Source: Mesorhizobium loti (lineage in GTDB: Bacteria; Pseudomonadota; Alphaproteobacteria; Rhizobiales; Rhizobiaceae). Taken from it: DNA of 64,000 nucleotides. The notes below the pieces were generated by a model, which was not told the DNA's origin, ran no database searches, and was given only the letters and a program-made list of their open reading frames with translations. The translations under genes and the position numbers were made by a program. The first letter of the stretch is position 1. Each line of letters begins with the position of its first letter. The stretch lies in NCBI GenBank assembly GCA_002356515.1, contig AP017606.1:1-64000 (forward strand), in the 5' to 3' direction. This document shows positions 53,169 to 62,179 of the stretch, piece after piece.

Positions 53169-54163
53169 TATGTTTCACGTTCCATGCGCTGGATGCCGAG
53201 ACGCCGGAACAGCGCGGTATCTTCGTCCTCGCCGGGATTGTCCGCCGTCAGCAGCGTGTCGCCGACGAAGATCGAGTTGGCGCCGGCAAAGAAGCACAGC
53301 GCCTGCATCTCGTCGGTCATGGCGGTGCGGCCGGCCGAAAGGCGCACATGCGATTTCGGCATCATGATGCGTGCCAGCGCGATCACGCGCACGAATTCGA
53401 TCGGCTCGATCGGCCTGGTTTCGGCAAGCGGGGTGCCTTCGATCGGGATCAGCATGTTGATCGGAACGCTTTGCGGATGCTCCGGCAGATTGGCCAGTGT
53501 CACCAGCATGTCGATCCGGTCCACCGGCTCTTCGCCCATGCCGACAATGCCGCCGCAACAGACCTTGATGCCGGATTGGCGAACCTGTTCGAGCGTATCG
53601 AGCCGGTCGGCAAAGCTGCGCGTGCTGATGATCTCGCTATAGTAGCGTTCCGACGTATCGATGTTGTGGTTGTAATAATCGAGACCAGCCTGTTTCAGTT
53701 GCTGCGCCTGGCCGAGATCGAGCATGCCGAGTGTCATGCAGGTTTCCATGCCCAGCGCCTTGACGCCTTCGACCATCGCCACGACCGCATCCATGTCGCG
53801 CGGCTTGGGATTTCGCCAGGCAGCACCCATGCAATAGCGGGTGGCGCCGGCATCGCGCGCCTTGGTTGCCTCGGCGATGACGCGCCTGACCTCCATCAGC
53901 TTCGACGCCTTCAGGCCGGTTTCGTGATGCGCCGACTGGCTGCAATAGCCGCAATCCTCCGGACATCCGCCTGTCTTGATGCTCAAGAGCCGGCTGAGCT
54001 GGACCTTGTTGGGATCGAAATTCTGGCGGTGCACGGTGTGCGCCAGGAACAGCAGATTGTTGAAGGGAGCGTCGTGAAGCGCCTGAGCCTTCTCCAGGGT
54101 CCACATCACACCATCGTCGCATTGCGCCTGTGGCATTGTCTTCGTCGAATTCGATACGTGCAT
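53168..54163 (-). CDS. bioB: biotin synthase
   Basis: A 331-residue radical SAM enzyme. CPEDCGYC is the [4Fe-4S] motif with spacing Cys-x3-Cys-x2-Cys, and KTGG precedes it; later [24 protein letters not shown] and the RLSAGRTAM arginine region match the substrate and [2Fe-2S] sites. It inserts sulfur into dethiobiotin. It follows nadC after a 101-base gap, the largest break in the operon, which might hold an internal promoter although I see no clear box. Confidence 0.96.
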   Translation of the reverse strand: MHVSNSTKTMPQAQCDDGVMWTLEKAQALHDAPFNNLLFLAHTVHRQNFDPNKVQLSRLLSIKTGGCPEDCGYCSQSAHHETGLKASKLMEVRRVIAEATKARDAGATRYCMGAAWRNPKPRDMDAVVAMVEGVKALGMETCMTLGMLDLGQAQQLKQAGLDYYNHNIDTSERYYSEIISTRSFADRLDTLEQVRQSGIKVCCGGIVGMGEEPVDRIDMLVTLANLPEHPQSVPINMLIPIEGTPLAETRPIEPIEFVRVIALARIMMPKSHVRLSAGRTAMTDEMQALCFFAGANSIFVGDTLLTADNPGEDEDTALFRRLGIQRMERET

Positions 54164-54264
54164 CCCTGTCCTGTTCCCTGGGGTTCCGGCGTTACGGCTT
54201 CTTTTCTGGCGGGTTCACGGCGACTGGAAAGGTGTCGACGCGCTGCCGTGCGTTCGTCAGGCGA

Positions 54265-55119
54265 TCATGTGTCCCGATAATCAAGGCCGATATCCAGGAT
54301 CGGCGCGCTGTGGGTCAGCCAGCCGATGGAGATCAGATCGACGCCGGTCGCGGCGATGGCCGGCGCCGTTGCGGCGGTGATCCTGCCCGATGCTTCGGTG
54401 ATGCATCGACCGGCGACCAACGATACCGCATGGCGCAATTCGTCGAGCGACATGTTGTCGAGCAGCACGGCGTCCGGGGCGAGCGCCAGGGCCTCTTCCA
54501 GCTGGGCTAGCGTATCGACCTCGACCTCGATCTTGATGAGATGGCCGACACTTGCACGCGTTCGCTCGATGGCCGGGCGGATTCCGCCGGCCATGGCGAT
54601 ATGGTTGTCCTTGATCAGGATGGCATCGTCGAGGCCGAAACGGTGATTGCCGCCGCCACCGGCGCGCACAGCGTATTTTTCGACGGCCCGCAAGCCGGGC
54701 GTCGTCTTGCGCGTGCAGACGATCTTCGCCTTGTGGTCGCGGATCGCATTGACGATCGACGCCGTCGCCGTGGCGATGCCGCTCAGATGGCTGAGAAAAT
54801 TAAGCGCGGTGCGTTCGGCGGTGAGAATGGCCCGGGCTGGCCCGCTTACCAACGCTATGGTCTGTCCTTGCGCCACCTCGCTGCCGTCCGGGCACACCGG
54901 CGTGCTCTCGATCCTCTCATCGATCAGCCTGAAAGCGAGAATCGCCAGATCGAGCCCCGCGACAACCCCAGTCTGCCGCGCCGAAAGGACGGTCGTTGCC
55001 CGAAGGTCCTTCGGCACGATGGCGTCGGTGGTCAGATCGCCCGCCCGGCCGAGATCTTCCAGAAGGGCTGCCCGGACCAGGGGCTCGAGCATGATTGCGG
55101 GCAGGGGCGCGAGGTTCAT
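54265..55119 (-). CDS. nadC: nicotinate-nucleotide pyrophosphorylase (QPRTase)
   Basis: A 284-residue NadC. Conserved segments are CTRKTTPGLRAVEKYAVRAG, GGNHRFGLDDAILIKDNHI and the EVEVDTLAQLEEAL strand-helix near the end of the barrel. It converts quinolinate and PRPP to nicotinate mononucleotide. The start overlaps the nadB stop as ATGA. Confidence 0.96.
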   Translation of the reverse strand: MNLAPLPAIMLEPLVRAALLEDLGRAGDLTTDAIVPKDLRATTVLSARQTGVVAGLDLAILAFRLIDERIESTPVCPDGSEVAQGQTIALVSGPARAILTAERTALNFLSHLSGIATATASIVNAIRDHKAKIVCTRKTTPGLRAVEKYAVRAGGGGNHRFGLDDAILIKDNHIAMAGGIRPAIERTRASVGHLIKIEVEVDTLAQLEEALALAPDAVLLDNMSLDELRHAVSLVAGRCITEASGRITAATAPAIAATGVDLISIGWLTHSAPILDIGLDYRDT

Positions 55120-56660
55120 GGCTCGACCTCTTCAAGCGTTGGCGAACATGCGAGTTCTTCGGCTGTCGCTAAGGCTTCATCAAGCCTGAGCCTGGAGCGG
55201 TGGGCGACGACCGCACGATCAGGAAAGTCCGTGCGGTAGTGAGCGCCGCGGCTTTCCTGGCGCTGCAAGGCGGCAACCGCGATCATCAGTCCCACCGCGG
55301 CGGGATCGGCCGTGGCATCGGGGCGTCTGGCCAGCGGAAGCAATGTCCGAATGGCCTCGCGCAACATCTCGCCATCACGGCTCACGCCAAGGGTGCGTGA
55401 GAGGAGAGGGCGCAAGGAAACTGGATCGGGCGCCGGTATGTCGCGTGCCGTCGATCGTGTCCTGACGCCGATCGCAGATCCCGCCACGCTTTCGGCGACC
55501 CAGCGCGCGCACACCACAGCCTCGGTCAGCGAGTTGCTGGCAAGCCTGTTGGCGCCGTGCAGTCCGGTCGAGGCGACTTCGCCGCAAGCCCACAGTCCGG
55601 CAACGGAGGTCCGTCCATCCTGGTCCACCGCGACGCCGCCCATGTGATAGTGCTGGGCCGGCCGGACGGGGATGGGATCGCGCGCGGGGTCGACACCTGC
55701 GCGCCTGCAGGCTGATGCAATCGTTGGAAACTGCCGCGCGAATGTCGGACCGGGCTTTTGTCGTCCATCGAGAAAGACGAGATGGCCGTTCGCAAGATGG
55801 GTCCAGATGGCGCGCGCCACCACGTCGCGCGGCGCGAGTTCCGCCCCATCCAGGTCTTCGAGAAAACGGCGGCCTGTCTCGTCGACGATCACAGCACCTT
55901 CGCCGCGGACCGCTTCGCTGATCAGCGGCATCGGGCGAGCCGGCCCGTCAAGCGCGGTCGGGTGGAACTGGATAAATTCGAGATCAGCAAGGACAGCACC
56001 GGCACGGGCCGCAAGCCCCAGGCCCTGTCCGCAACTCCCTGAAGGGTTGGTGCTGTCGAAGAACAGTCCGCCAATGCCGCCGGTGGCAAGGACCACCCGT
56101 CCCGTACCCAGGAACACGGGGCTCATCGAACAGCTTGCCCAGACGCCGCGGACCGTATTGTCCTCCACCGCCAGCCGCCGCGCCTCGACACCCTCGACGA
56201 CCACAATCGACGGAGCATTTCGTACGGCTTCGACCAGTGCGCGCATGATTTCCAGTCCGCTGCCGTCGCCGCCGGCATGAACGATGCGCCGGCGGCCATG
56301 CGCGGCCTCCAAGCCAAGGCGCAGCGCCCCTTCTGGCGTCCGATCGAAGCAGACCCCAAGGTTTGCCAGGGCTTCAATCGCGTTAGGGGCCGCATGGAGG
56401 ATACGGCTGGCGATGTCTGCGTCGCACAGGCCATCGCCGGCGGCAATCGTGTCGGCGAGGTGCAGCGCCGGATTATCGTCATGACCCACGCTCGCGGCCA
56501 GACCGCCCTGTGCCCACGCGCTCGATGCTTCAGATCCGAGTGGCGTCCTGGACAAAACAAGCACGGGTTCTGGCGCCAGATGAAGCGCGGTCAATAATCC
56601 GGCAATGCCGCCGCCAATGATGATGGGTCGGCCAAAGAAGCTGCGGACATCCGCACTCAT
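55116..56660 (-). CDS. nadB: L-aspartate oxidase
   Basis: A 514-residue flavoenzyme of the succinate-dehydrogenase flavoprotein family. FAD site [32 protein letters not shown] and the QFHPTAL segment are typical of NadB, as is the C-terminal [20 protein letters not shown]. It oxidises aspartate to iminoaspartate for NadA. The start ATG at 56660 overlaps nadA by four bases; the longer open frame upstream is Arg-rich and belongs to the shadow of nadA. Confidence 0.96.
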   Translation of the reverse strand: MSADVRSFFGRPIIIGGGIAGLLTALHLAPEPVLVLSRTPLGSEASSAWAQGGLAASVGHDDNPALHLADTIAAGDGLCDADIASRILHAAPNAIEALANLGVCFDRTPEGALRLGLEAAHGRRRIVHAGGDGSGLEIMRALVEAVRNAPSIVVVEGVEARRLAVEDNTVRGVWASCSMSPVFLGTGRVVLATGGIGGLFFDSTNPSGSCGQGLGLAARAGAVLADLEFIQFHPTALDGPARPMPLISEAVRGEGAVIVDETGRRFLEDLDGAELAPRDVVARAIWTHLANGHLVFLDGRQKPGPTFARQFPTIASACRRAGVDPARDPIPVRPAQHYHMGGVAVDQDGRTSVAGLWACGEVASTGLHGANRLASNSLTEAVVCARWVAESVAGSAIGVRTRSTARDIPAPDPVSLRPLLSRTLGVSRDGEMLREAIRTLLPLARRPDATADPAAVGLMIAVAALQRQESRGAHYRTDFPDRAVVAHRSRLRLDEALATAEELACSPTLEEVEP

Positions 56661-57631
56661 ACGGCGAGCATCCGTTCGACGGCCAGCCGCGCGCGCCCGG
56701 CGATCTCCGGCTCGATGGTCACGATGTGGCGGTTCTCTTCGAGTGCGGCGCGGATGTTGGCGAGCGTGATGCGCTTCATGTGCGGGCAGAGATTGCACGG
56801 CCGGATGAATTCGAGCTCCGGATGCTGGAGCGCGACATTGTCGCTCATCGAGCATTCCGTCAGCAGCACGACGCGAGGCGGTTTTTGCCGCGCGACATAG
56901 TCGGACATCGCCGCGGTCGAGCCTGAGAAGTCGGCTTCCGCGACCACTTCCGGCGGACATTCGGGATGGGCAAGCACGATCACACCGGGATGGTCCTCGC
57001 GCAGCTGGCGGATGTCGGCCGGCGTAAAGCGCTCATGCACCTCGCAATGCCCTTTCCAGGCGATGATCTCAACGTCGGTCTGAGCGGCGATGTTTTGGGC
57101 CAGATACTCATCCGGCAGCATGATCACCCTGGGAACACCAAGCGATTCCACGACAGCCTTGGCATTGCCGGAGGTACAGCAGATATCGGATTCAGCTTTG
57201 ACCTCGGCCGATGTATTGACGTAGGTCACGACAGGTACGCCGGGATAGCGTTGCCGCAGCAGGCGAATGTCCTGAGCGGTAATCGAGTCAGCCAGCGAAC
57301 AGCCTGCGCGCAGATCGGGAATGAGCACCGTCTTTTGTGGATTGAGCAGCTTTGCCGTCTCGGCCATGAAGTGGACGCCGGCGAGCACAATGACATCGGC
57401 TTCGGTCGACATCGCCTTGCGGGCCAGCGCCAGGCTGTCGCCGACGATATCGGCGACGCAGTGAAAAATCTCCGGTGTCTGGTAGTTGTGCGCCAGGATG
57501 ACGGCGTTGCGCTGCCGCTTCAGATCAAGGATGGCATCGATGTCGCAGGCGAAGGCTGGCCATTCGATCGGCGGGATCACGCGCCGGACGCGGTCATACA
57601 GGAAAGCGGCCGAAGGCTGGATGGTGCTCAT
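56657..57631 (-). CDS. nadA: quinolinate synthase
   Basis: A 324-residue NadA, with [32 protein letters not shown], the cysteines of the [4Fe-4S] cluster in [17 protein letters not shown] and [10 protein letters not shown], and AHPECPPEV. It condenses iminoaspartate and dihydroxyacetone phosphate. It is the first gene of the nadABC-bioBFDAZ-panD run; GGAGG stands just before the ATG, and two NrtR-type palindromes lie within 60 bases upstream. Confidence 0.97.
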   Translation of the reverse strand: MSTIQPSAAFLYDRVRRVIPPIEWPAFACDIDAILDLKRQRNAVILAHNYQTPEIFHCVADIVGDSLALARKAMSTEADVIVLAGVHFMAETAKLLNPQKTVLIPDLRAGCSLADSITAQDIRLLRQRYPGVPVVTYVNTSAEVKAESDICCTSGNAKAVVESLGVPRVIMLPDEYLAQNIAAQTDVEIIAWKGHCEVHERFTPADIRQLREDHPGVIVLAHPECPPEVVAEADFSGSTAAMSDYVARQKPPRVVLLTECSMSDNVALQHPELEFIRPCNLCPHMKRITLANIRAALEENRHIVTIEPEIAGRARLAVERMLAV

Positions 57632-57642
57632 CGAGCCTCCAA

Positions 57643-57663
57643 TTATAGTCTATACGATTATAA
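57643..57663. promoter_or_regulatory. NrtR operator box 1
   Basis: TTATAGTC, five bases, GATTATAA: a 21-bp near-perfect palindrome (one mismatch per half-site pair). It sits between the predicted transcription start and the nadA ribosome binding site. A second palindrome of the same form occurs 26 bases away. Assignment to NrtR is from the adjacent regulator gene and the known control of NAD genes by NrtR. Confidence 0.82.
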
Positions 57664-57668
57664 TGGCT

Positions 57669-57699
57669 TTATAATCTTTGTGACTATAAGAGATGTCAA
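57669..57699 (-). promoter_or_regulatory. nadA promoter with NrtR operator box 2
   Basis: Reading the minus strand, TTGACA (57699-57694) is followed after 17 bases by GATTAT (57676-57671). The palindrome TTATAATC, five bases, GACTATAA (57669-57689) covers the -10 and most of the spacer. The -35 overlaps the stop codon of nrtR. Binding here would exclude RNA polymerase. Confidence 0.78.
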
Positions 57700-58664
57700 C
57701 CCCGCGTCAGCGGCAATTTTGTCCCAGCCACCGGCCTCTCGTCGAGAATGTCGTGGCGAAAGCGGTAGAGCTGCGCCGGCCGGCCGCGGGTTTCGGCGGT
57801 CGTGCCCCCGGTCTTTTCAACCAGCTCCTGCTGTTCAACGAGCCGGCGGAAGTTTGGCTTGTTGATGAGCCTGCCGGAAAGCGCTTCCACGGTTCGCTGC
57901 AGCTGCAGAAGTGTAAAGAGCGGCGGCATCAGTTCGAACACGACCGGTCGGTATTTGATCTTGGAGCGCAGCCGCGCCAGAGCGGTTGCCAGGATGCGAC
58001 GATGATCGGCGATCATGGATTTGCCCGGCACCAAGGTGGGCGAGGCTGAAAGCCCGGCTCGCATCGCTTCCTCCACCAGCACTGCCTCGTAGAGAAGCTC
58101 ATAGCGCTGCAGAACGAACTCTTCGTTCCATGATCGGTCATCAAAGCCGAAGGCGACGGCCGCACGCCGCCAGCGATCGAGCCGGATGGCGGCGTCGTCA
58201 GCGCCATCGGCCCATTCCCTCAAGCGCGGCCGCAGAGCTTCCAGCACCACCGCCAGCGTGCCGGAGCGGTGATCCTCCCATGGAAAATAGTCGTACCAGC
58301 TGGCCCAGGAGCGCCTGGCTGAGGCGCTCGCATCTTCGGTCTGCGTAAGCGCGAGATAGCTGATTGAGATCACGCGCTCCTCGGCGCCGATCCGGTCGCG
58401 ATCGGCGAAAGTGTAGAGTTGTTCGATATAGCCGAGCGGCTGGCCGGTCTGTTGTTCCACCCATCCCCTGAGGCCCGCCTGCAGCGAACGGTGAGCGAGT
58501 TCGAACGGACCAGACGGCAGCGCGTTTGCCTGCGGGATGGTGAGAACGCAGGGGTCGCCGTTGTTCACGGCGACCACGACGGCGATCAGGTCCGCTTTGA
58601 CGGCGTCGTTCGCTTTGCCTCCAGCCCTGCCTGTCCTGGTTCCCTTCGCCGCCTGGTGACGCAT
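57696..58664 (-). CDS. nrtR: NrtR, Nudix-related transcriptional repressor of NAD synthesis
   Basis: A 322-residue protein with an N-terminal Nudix-like domain (about 20-170: VVVAVNNGDPCVLTIPQA, IEQLYTFADRDR, VISISYLALTQ) and a C-terminal winged helix (about 230-310: FELMPPLFTLLQLQRTVEAL, LINKPNFRRLVEQQELVEKT, GRPAQLYRFRHD). That architecture defines NrtR, which senses ADP-ribose or related NAD metabolites. It lies upstream of nadA on the same strand. I start at the ATG at 58664; a GTG at 58685 is also in frame. Confidence 0.93.
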   Translation of the reverse strand: MRHQAAKGTRTGRAGGKANDAVKADLIAVVVAVNNGDPCVLTIPQANALPSGPFELAHRSLQAGLRGWVEQQTGQPLGYIEQLYTFADRDRIGAEERVISISYLALTQTEDASASARRSWASWYDYFPWEDHRSGTLAVVLEALRPRLREWADGADDAAIRLDRWRRAAVAFGFDDRSWNEEFVLQRYELLYEAVLVEEAMRAGLSASPTLVPGKSMIADHRRILATALARLRSKIKYRPVVFELMPPLFTLLQLQRTVEALSGRLINKPNFRRLVEQQELVEKTGGTTAETRGRPAQLYRFRHDILDERPVAGTKLPLTRG

Positions 58665-58842
58665 GATCCCTGAGCTGGTTCGCACAACACTGCCCCAAAG
58701 CAGCTAAACCGATTTAATTGGTTTTCCACGATATTGTCGGCTCGTCAACACCACGACCGAAGGCGATTTTAGCTCTTCGCACCTGCACAAAAATGTGCCA
58801 AACGCAGCCCCCATGGTTGGTAACGTTGGGGAAGGAACCTCG

Positions 58843-59688
58843 TTGAGTGCGGTTGCTAACACCAGGGCGATCACACCGCCGGATATCCGTTCCCGGAAGG
58901 GTGGAACGCCGCTCGTCTGCCTGACGGCCTATACCACGCCGATCGCAAAGCTCGTTGATCGGCATTGTGACATTGTTCTCGTTGGCGACAGCGTCGGCAT
59001 GGTGCTCCACGGCTTGCCGTCGACGCTTGGCGTGACGCTTGAGATGATGATCATGCATGGTCAGGCGGTGCGACGCGGCCTGGAGCAGGCGCTGATGGTC
59101 GTCGACATGCCGTTCGGCTCCTACGAGGAAAGTCCCGAGCAGGCCTTCCGCAATGCCGCTCGTGTCATGGCGCAAACCGGGTGCGCGGCGGTCAAGCTCG
59201 AAGGTGGCGAGGCTATGACCGAGACGATCCGCTTCCTGGCTGCACGCGGCGTGCCGGTCATGGGCCATGTCGGCTTGACGCCGCAGGCAGTCAATAGCTT
59301 CGGCGGCTACCGCGTCCAGGGCAGGGGCGAGGACGGCGAGCGCGTCGGGGCCGACGCGCTCGCCGTGAGCGAAGCGGGGGCATTCGCGGCGGTGCTGGAG
59401 AAGGTCCCCGAGGCACTCGCCCGCCGGATCACGGCAGAGATAGCGATCCCGACCATCGGGATCGGCGCCTCGGCGGCCTGTGACGGGCAGATCCTCGTCG
59501 TCGACGACATGTTGGGCATCTTCGCCGACTTCCGGCCCAGATTCGTCAAGCGCTATGCCGAACTCGGTGAGATCGCCGATGCGGCGATCGCGACTTATGC
59601 GCAGGACGTGTGCGACCGCCGCTTCCCAGCGGATGAGCATGTCTTCGGCGATGCGCCAAGGACGGTCAATGGTGGAGAAACGGCATGA
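58843..59688 (+). CDS. panB: ketopantoate hydroxymethyltransferase
   Basis: A 281-residue Pan[64 protein letters not shown] and [21 protein letters not shown] cover the Mg2+ site (DS and E residues) and the folate/ketopantoate pocket. I favour the TTG at 58843, preceded by GAAGGAACC, over the in-frame ATG at 58813 and an earlier GTG, since the added residues are not typical of the family. It overlaps panC as ATGA. Divergent from nrtR; no NrtR-type palindrome is visible ahead of it. Confidence 0.95.
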   Translation: MSAVANTRAITPPDIRSRKGGTPLVCLTAYTTPIAKLVDRHCDIVLVGDSVGMVLHGLPSTLGVTLEMMIMHGQAVRRGLEQALMVVDMPFGSYEESPEQAFRNAARVMAQTGCAAVKLEGGEAMTETIRFLAARGVPVMGHVGLTPQAVNSFGGYRVQGRGEDGERVGADALAVSEAGAFAAVLEKVPEALARRITAEIAIPTIGIGASAACDGQILVVDDMLGIFADFRPRFVKRYAELGEIADAAIATYAQDVCDRRFPADEHVFGDAPRTVNGGETA

Positions 59689-60572
59689 GCGTTCCGATCG
59701 CACGAACCGTCGCCGAGTTGCGCATGGCTGTCGCGGCATGGCGTCAGAATGGCCTCAAGGTCGCTGTCGTGCCGACCATGGGCGCCTTGCATGAAGGCCA
59801 TCTGAGCTTGGTGCGCGCCGCACTCGCCAAGGCCGACCGGGTCATCGTGACGCTGTTCGTCAACCCGAAACAGTTCAACAGCGCGACCGACCTTGCGGCC
59901 TACCCGCGCACAGAGCATGACGATGCCGCCAGGCTCGCGCCGCTCGGCGCTCATCTGCTCTACGCGCCAAATGCAGCGGACATGTATCCGGAAGATTTCG
60001 CCACCACGATCTCGGTGGGTGGGGTGAGCGAGGGCCTGTGCGGCGCATTCCGTCCCGGCCATTTTGACGGCGTGGCAACCGTCGTCGCCAAGCTCTTTCT
60101 CCAGACGCGCGCCGATCTCGCCTTCTTCGGCGAGAAGGATTTCCAGCAACTGCACGTCGTTCGCCGGCTCGTGCGCGATCTCGACATTCCGATCGAGATT
60201 GTAGCCTGTCCAACGGTGCGTGAAGCCGACGGCCTGGCGATGTCGTCGCGCAATGTCAGGCTCTCGGCCCCACAGCGCTTGGCAGCGCCAAGGCTCGCCG
60301 AAGTCCTCTCGGCTTCGGCCGAGCGATTGTCGGCGGGATTGCCAGCCGAACTGCTCGCCGAGGCCAGGCAGGCGATCCTGGCTGCCGGTTACGACGAAGT
60401 CGAGTGTCTCGAGCTACGAGCAGACCATGACTTGTCGCCACTATCCGCCGCGGACCGACCGGCCCGCCTGATCGTCGCCGCCTGGCTCGGCGGAACGCGG
60501 CTTATCGACAACGTCGGAGTCCTGCCCGGGCGGCGCAAAGGCCAGGTGCTCACGGCAGCCAATGCCGCATGA
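59685..60572 (+). CDS. panC: pantothenate synthetase
   Basis: A 295-residue Pan[19 protein letters not shown] with the HxGH signature of this adenylating family, [34 protein letters not shown] and SSRNVRLS. It ligates pantoate and beta-alanine, the latter made by PanD encoded at 48.6 kb. Translationally coupled to panB. Confidence 0.96.
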   Translation: MSVPIARTVAELRMAVAAWRQNGLKVAVVPTMGALHEGHLSLVRAALAKADRVIVTLFVNPKQFNSATDLAAYPRTEHDDAARLAPLGAHLLYAPNAADMYPEDFATTISVGGVSEGLCGAFRPGHFDGVATVVAKLFLQTRADLAFFGEKDFQQLHVVRRLVRDLDIPIEIVACPTVREADGLAMSSRNVRLSAPQRLAAPRLAEVLSASAERLSAGLPAELLAEARQAILAAGYDEVECLELRADHDLSPLSAADRPARLIVAAWLGGTRLIDNVGVLPGRRKGQVLTAANAA

Positions 60573-60647
60573 TTGAACGGCGGCAAGGCTTGGGCAAACG
60601 TGCGTCGTCAAAATGACCCAGACAAATAGCCGTAGCAGGGAGTGGAT

Positions 60648-61244
60648 ATGGTCTTTCGATTGAAGGAGCGCCTGGGAAGGAAGTTCGAAGAAGAAGTGCA
60701 ATTCTTCAAGGGGTGGCAGAAGGACAGGAAGCGAGTGGGCGCGCTCATGCCAACCTCCGTTCATGCCGCGCGTCGTATGGCAAGCGTCATCAATCCGGCC
60801 TCCGGATTGCCAGTTATTGAGCTGGGCGCTGGAACTGGCGTCATCACCAAGGCAATCCTGGAAAGAGGCATCAAGCCGCATCAGCTGGTTTCGGTCGAAT
60901 ATTCCGAGGATTTCTATCAGCGCCTGACGCGAGCCTATCCGGGCGTCGATTTTCGGTTGGGCGATGCGTTCGCCCTGGAAGAAGTGCTTGCTGAGCGGAG
61001 CGGAGAACAGTTCGACTGTGTCATAAGCGCGGTGCCGTTGCTGAGCTTTCCGATGGGACAGCGTGTTGCCCTGCTCGAGGATTTGCTCGCCCGCATTCCT
61101 CGCGGGAGGCCTGTCATTCAGATCACCTACGGACCTTTGTCGCCGGTGATCAAAATGCCCGACCGCTATGTCGTGTCTCACTATGATTTCGTCGTCCGCA
61201 ACATTCCGCCCGCACAGCTGTGGACTTACCGACGAGCAGTCTGA
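60648..61244 (+). CDS. pmtA: phospholipid N-methyltransferase (PmtA-type)
   Basis: A 198-residue SAM-dependent methyltransferase of the Rhodobacter/Sinorhizobium PmtA class. It begins with a basic amphipathic segment (FRLKERLGRKFEEEVQFFKG), then VGALMPTSVHAARRMAS and the SAM motif PVIELGAGTGVITKAILERG; FDCVISAVPLLSFPMGQR and the QITYGPLSPV strand follow. Such enzymes methylate phosphatidylethanolamine stepwise to phosphatidylcholine at the inner membrane. AGGGAG precedes the ATG at 60648. It is 75 bases beyond panC; whether it is cotranscribed is unclear. Confidence 0.88.
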   Translation: MVFRLKERLGRKFEEEVQFFKGWQKDRKRVGALMPTSVHAARRMASVINPASGLPVIELGAGTGVITKAILERGIKPHQLVSVEYSEDFYQRLTRAYPGVDFRLGDAFALEEVLAERSGEQFDCVISAVPLLSFPMGQRVALLEDLLARIPRGRPVIQITYGPLSPVIKMPDRYVVSHYDFVVRNIPPAQLWTYRRAV

Positions 61245-61466
61245 CGGCGGGACGCGTGGAAGACGGCGGGCCGTTCGCAAAATCGTGCCGAAAAACCCTG
61301 GTCCAGCTGCTTAGGGCGGTATGAGAGCGGGAGGCCAAGGCCGCTTCAAGCCTGAAAACCGTGAGGACGATGCCCATCCGACAAAATGGAGAGGACCAGC
61401 ACGAGGTGCCGGCTTGCCTCTCGTGGGTTCGTCGACGAGGTAGGAACGTCCCGATTGCTGAAGCAC

Positions 61467-61931
61467 TCAGGCGGCGACCTTGAGGTCCTTCAAAGCCTTC
61501 TCAAAGCCATCCTTGATCGGCCTGGACACGTCTTCGGCAGCTCTCATCATCAATGCCTGGAGGGCCTTGGCCTGTTCGGCGGACTGTTCGATGTGCTTGT
61601 GCAGGAAGGCGGCCTGCAGTTCGAAGAACTCGGATGGCGACTTCACGGCAACAAGTGCTTCGAAGTGCGCGAAGCCGGCTTCGGCATTGGCTCGCAGAGC
61701 GGCAATCATCTTCAGGGCCACATCGTTGCCGGTGGTCTTGGCCGTTTCCAAAGTCGACTCGAAAGCCGTTTGAGCCGTTTCGGCGTTCGAACTCAATTTG
61801 GAAAATGCTTCCTTCGACCGTTCAATGCCCAGCTCAGCGACTGCGTGAACTTGCTCGGCAGCCTTGGACGGCTCGAAGGTAGGGGAGTCGGCGTTGTCGA
61901 TCGTTTCGGTCTTGCCGGGGAGCTTGGACAT
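61467..61931 (-). CDS. phasin (polyhydroxyalkanoate granule protein)
   Basis: A 154-residue helical protein of the phasin_2 family: AVAELGIERSKEAFSKLSSN, FESTLETAKTTGNDVALKMI, and FEALVAVKSPSEFFELQAAF with LHKHIEQSAEQAKAL. Ala- and Lys/Glu-rich amphipathic helices without membrane segments fit coating of PHB granules. AAGGATC lies five bases upstream of the ATG. Single-gene unit. Confidence 0.93.
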   Translation of the reverse strand: MSKLPGKTETIDNADSPTFEPSKAAEQVHAVAELGIERSKEAFSKLSSNAETAQTAFESTLETAKTTGNDVALKMIAALRANAEAGFAHFEALVAVKSPSEFFELQAAFLHKHIEQSAEQAKALQALMMRAAEDVSRPIKDGFEKALKDLKVAA

Positions 61932-62179
61932 TTTTTGATCCTTTTGCAGAGGAGAGGCAAAAACAAAGCTGCCTCCTTGATGTACGAAATCGTCGCAACG
62001 GATTTATGAAGCTGACAACAATTTGCGCCCACATGCTGCGCCCGGTGCTGCGCGAATTCGCCTCAGCGAAAGCACGACGGCAGGTTCGGATTTCTGTCGT
62101 GTCCTGGACGAGCATCCATTCCCGGAGCGGCCGGGCTCATGGCGCCGCCCGCAACAGGTCGCGAGTGCGAACAATGACT

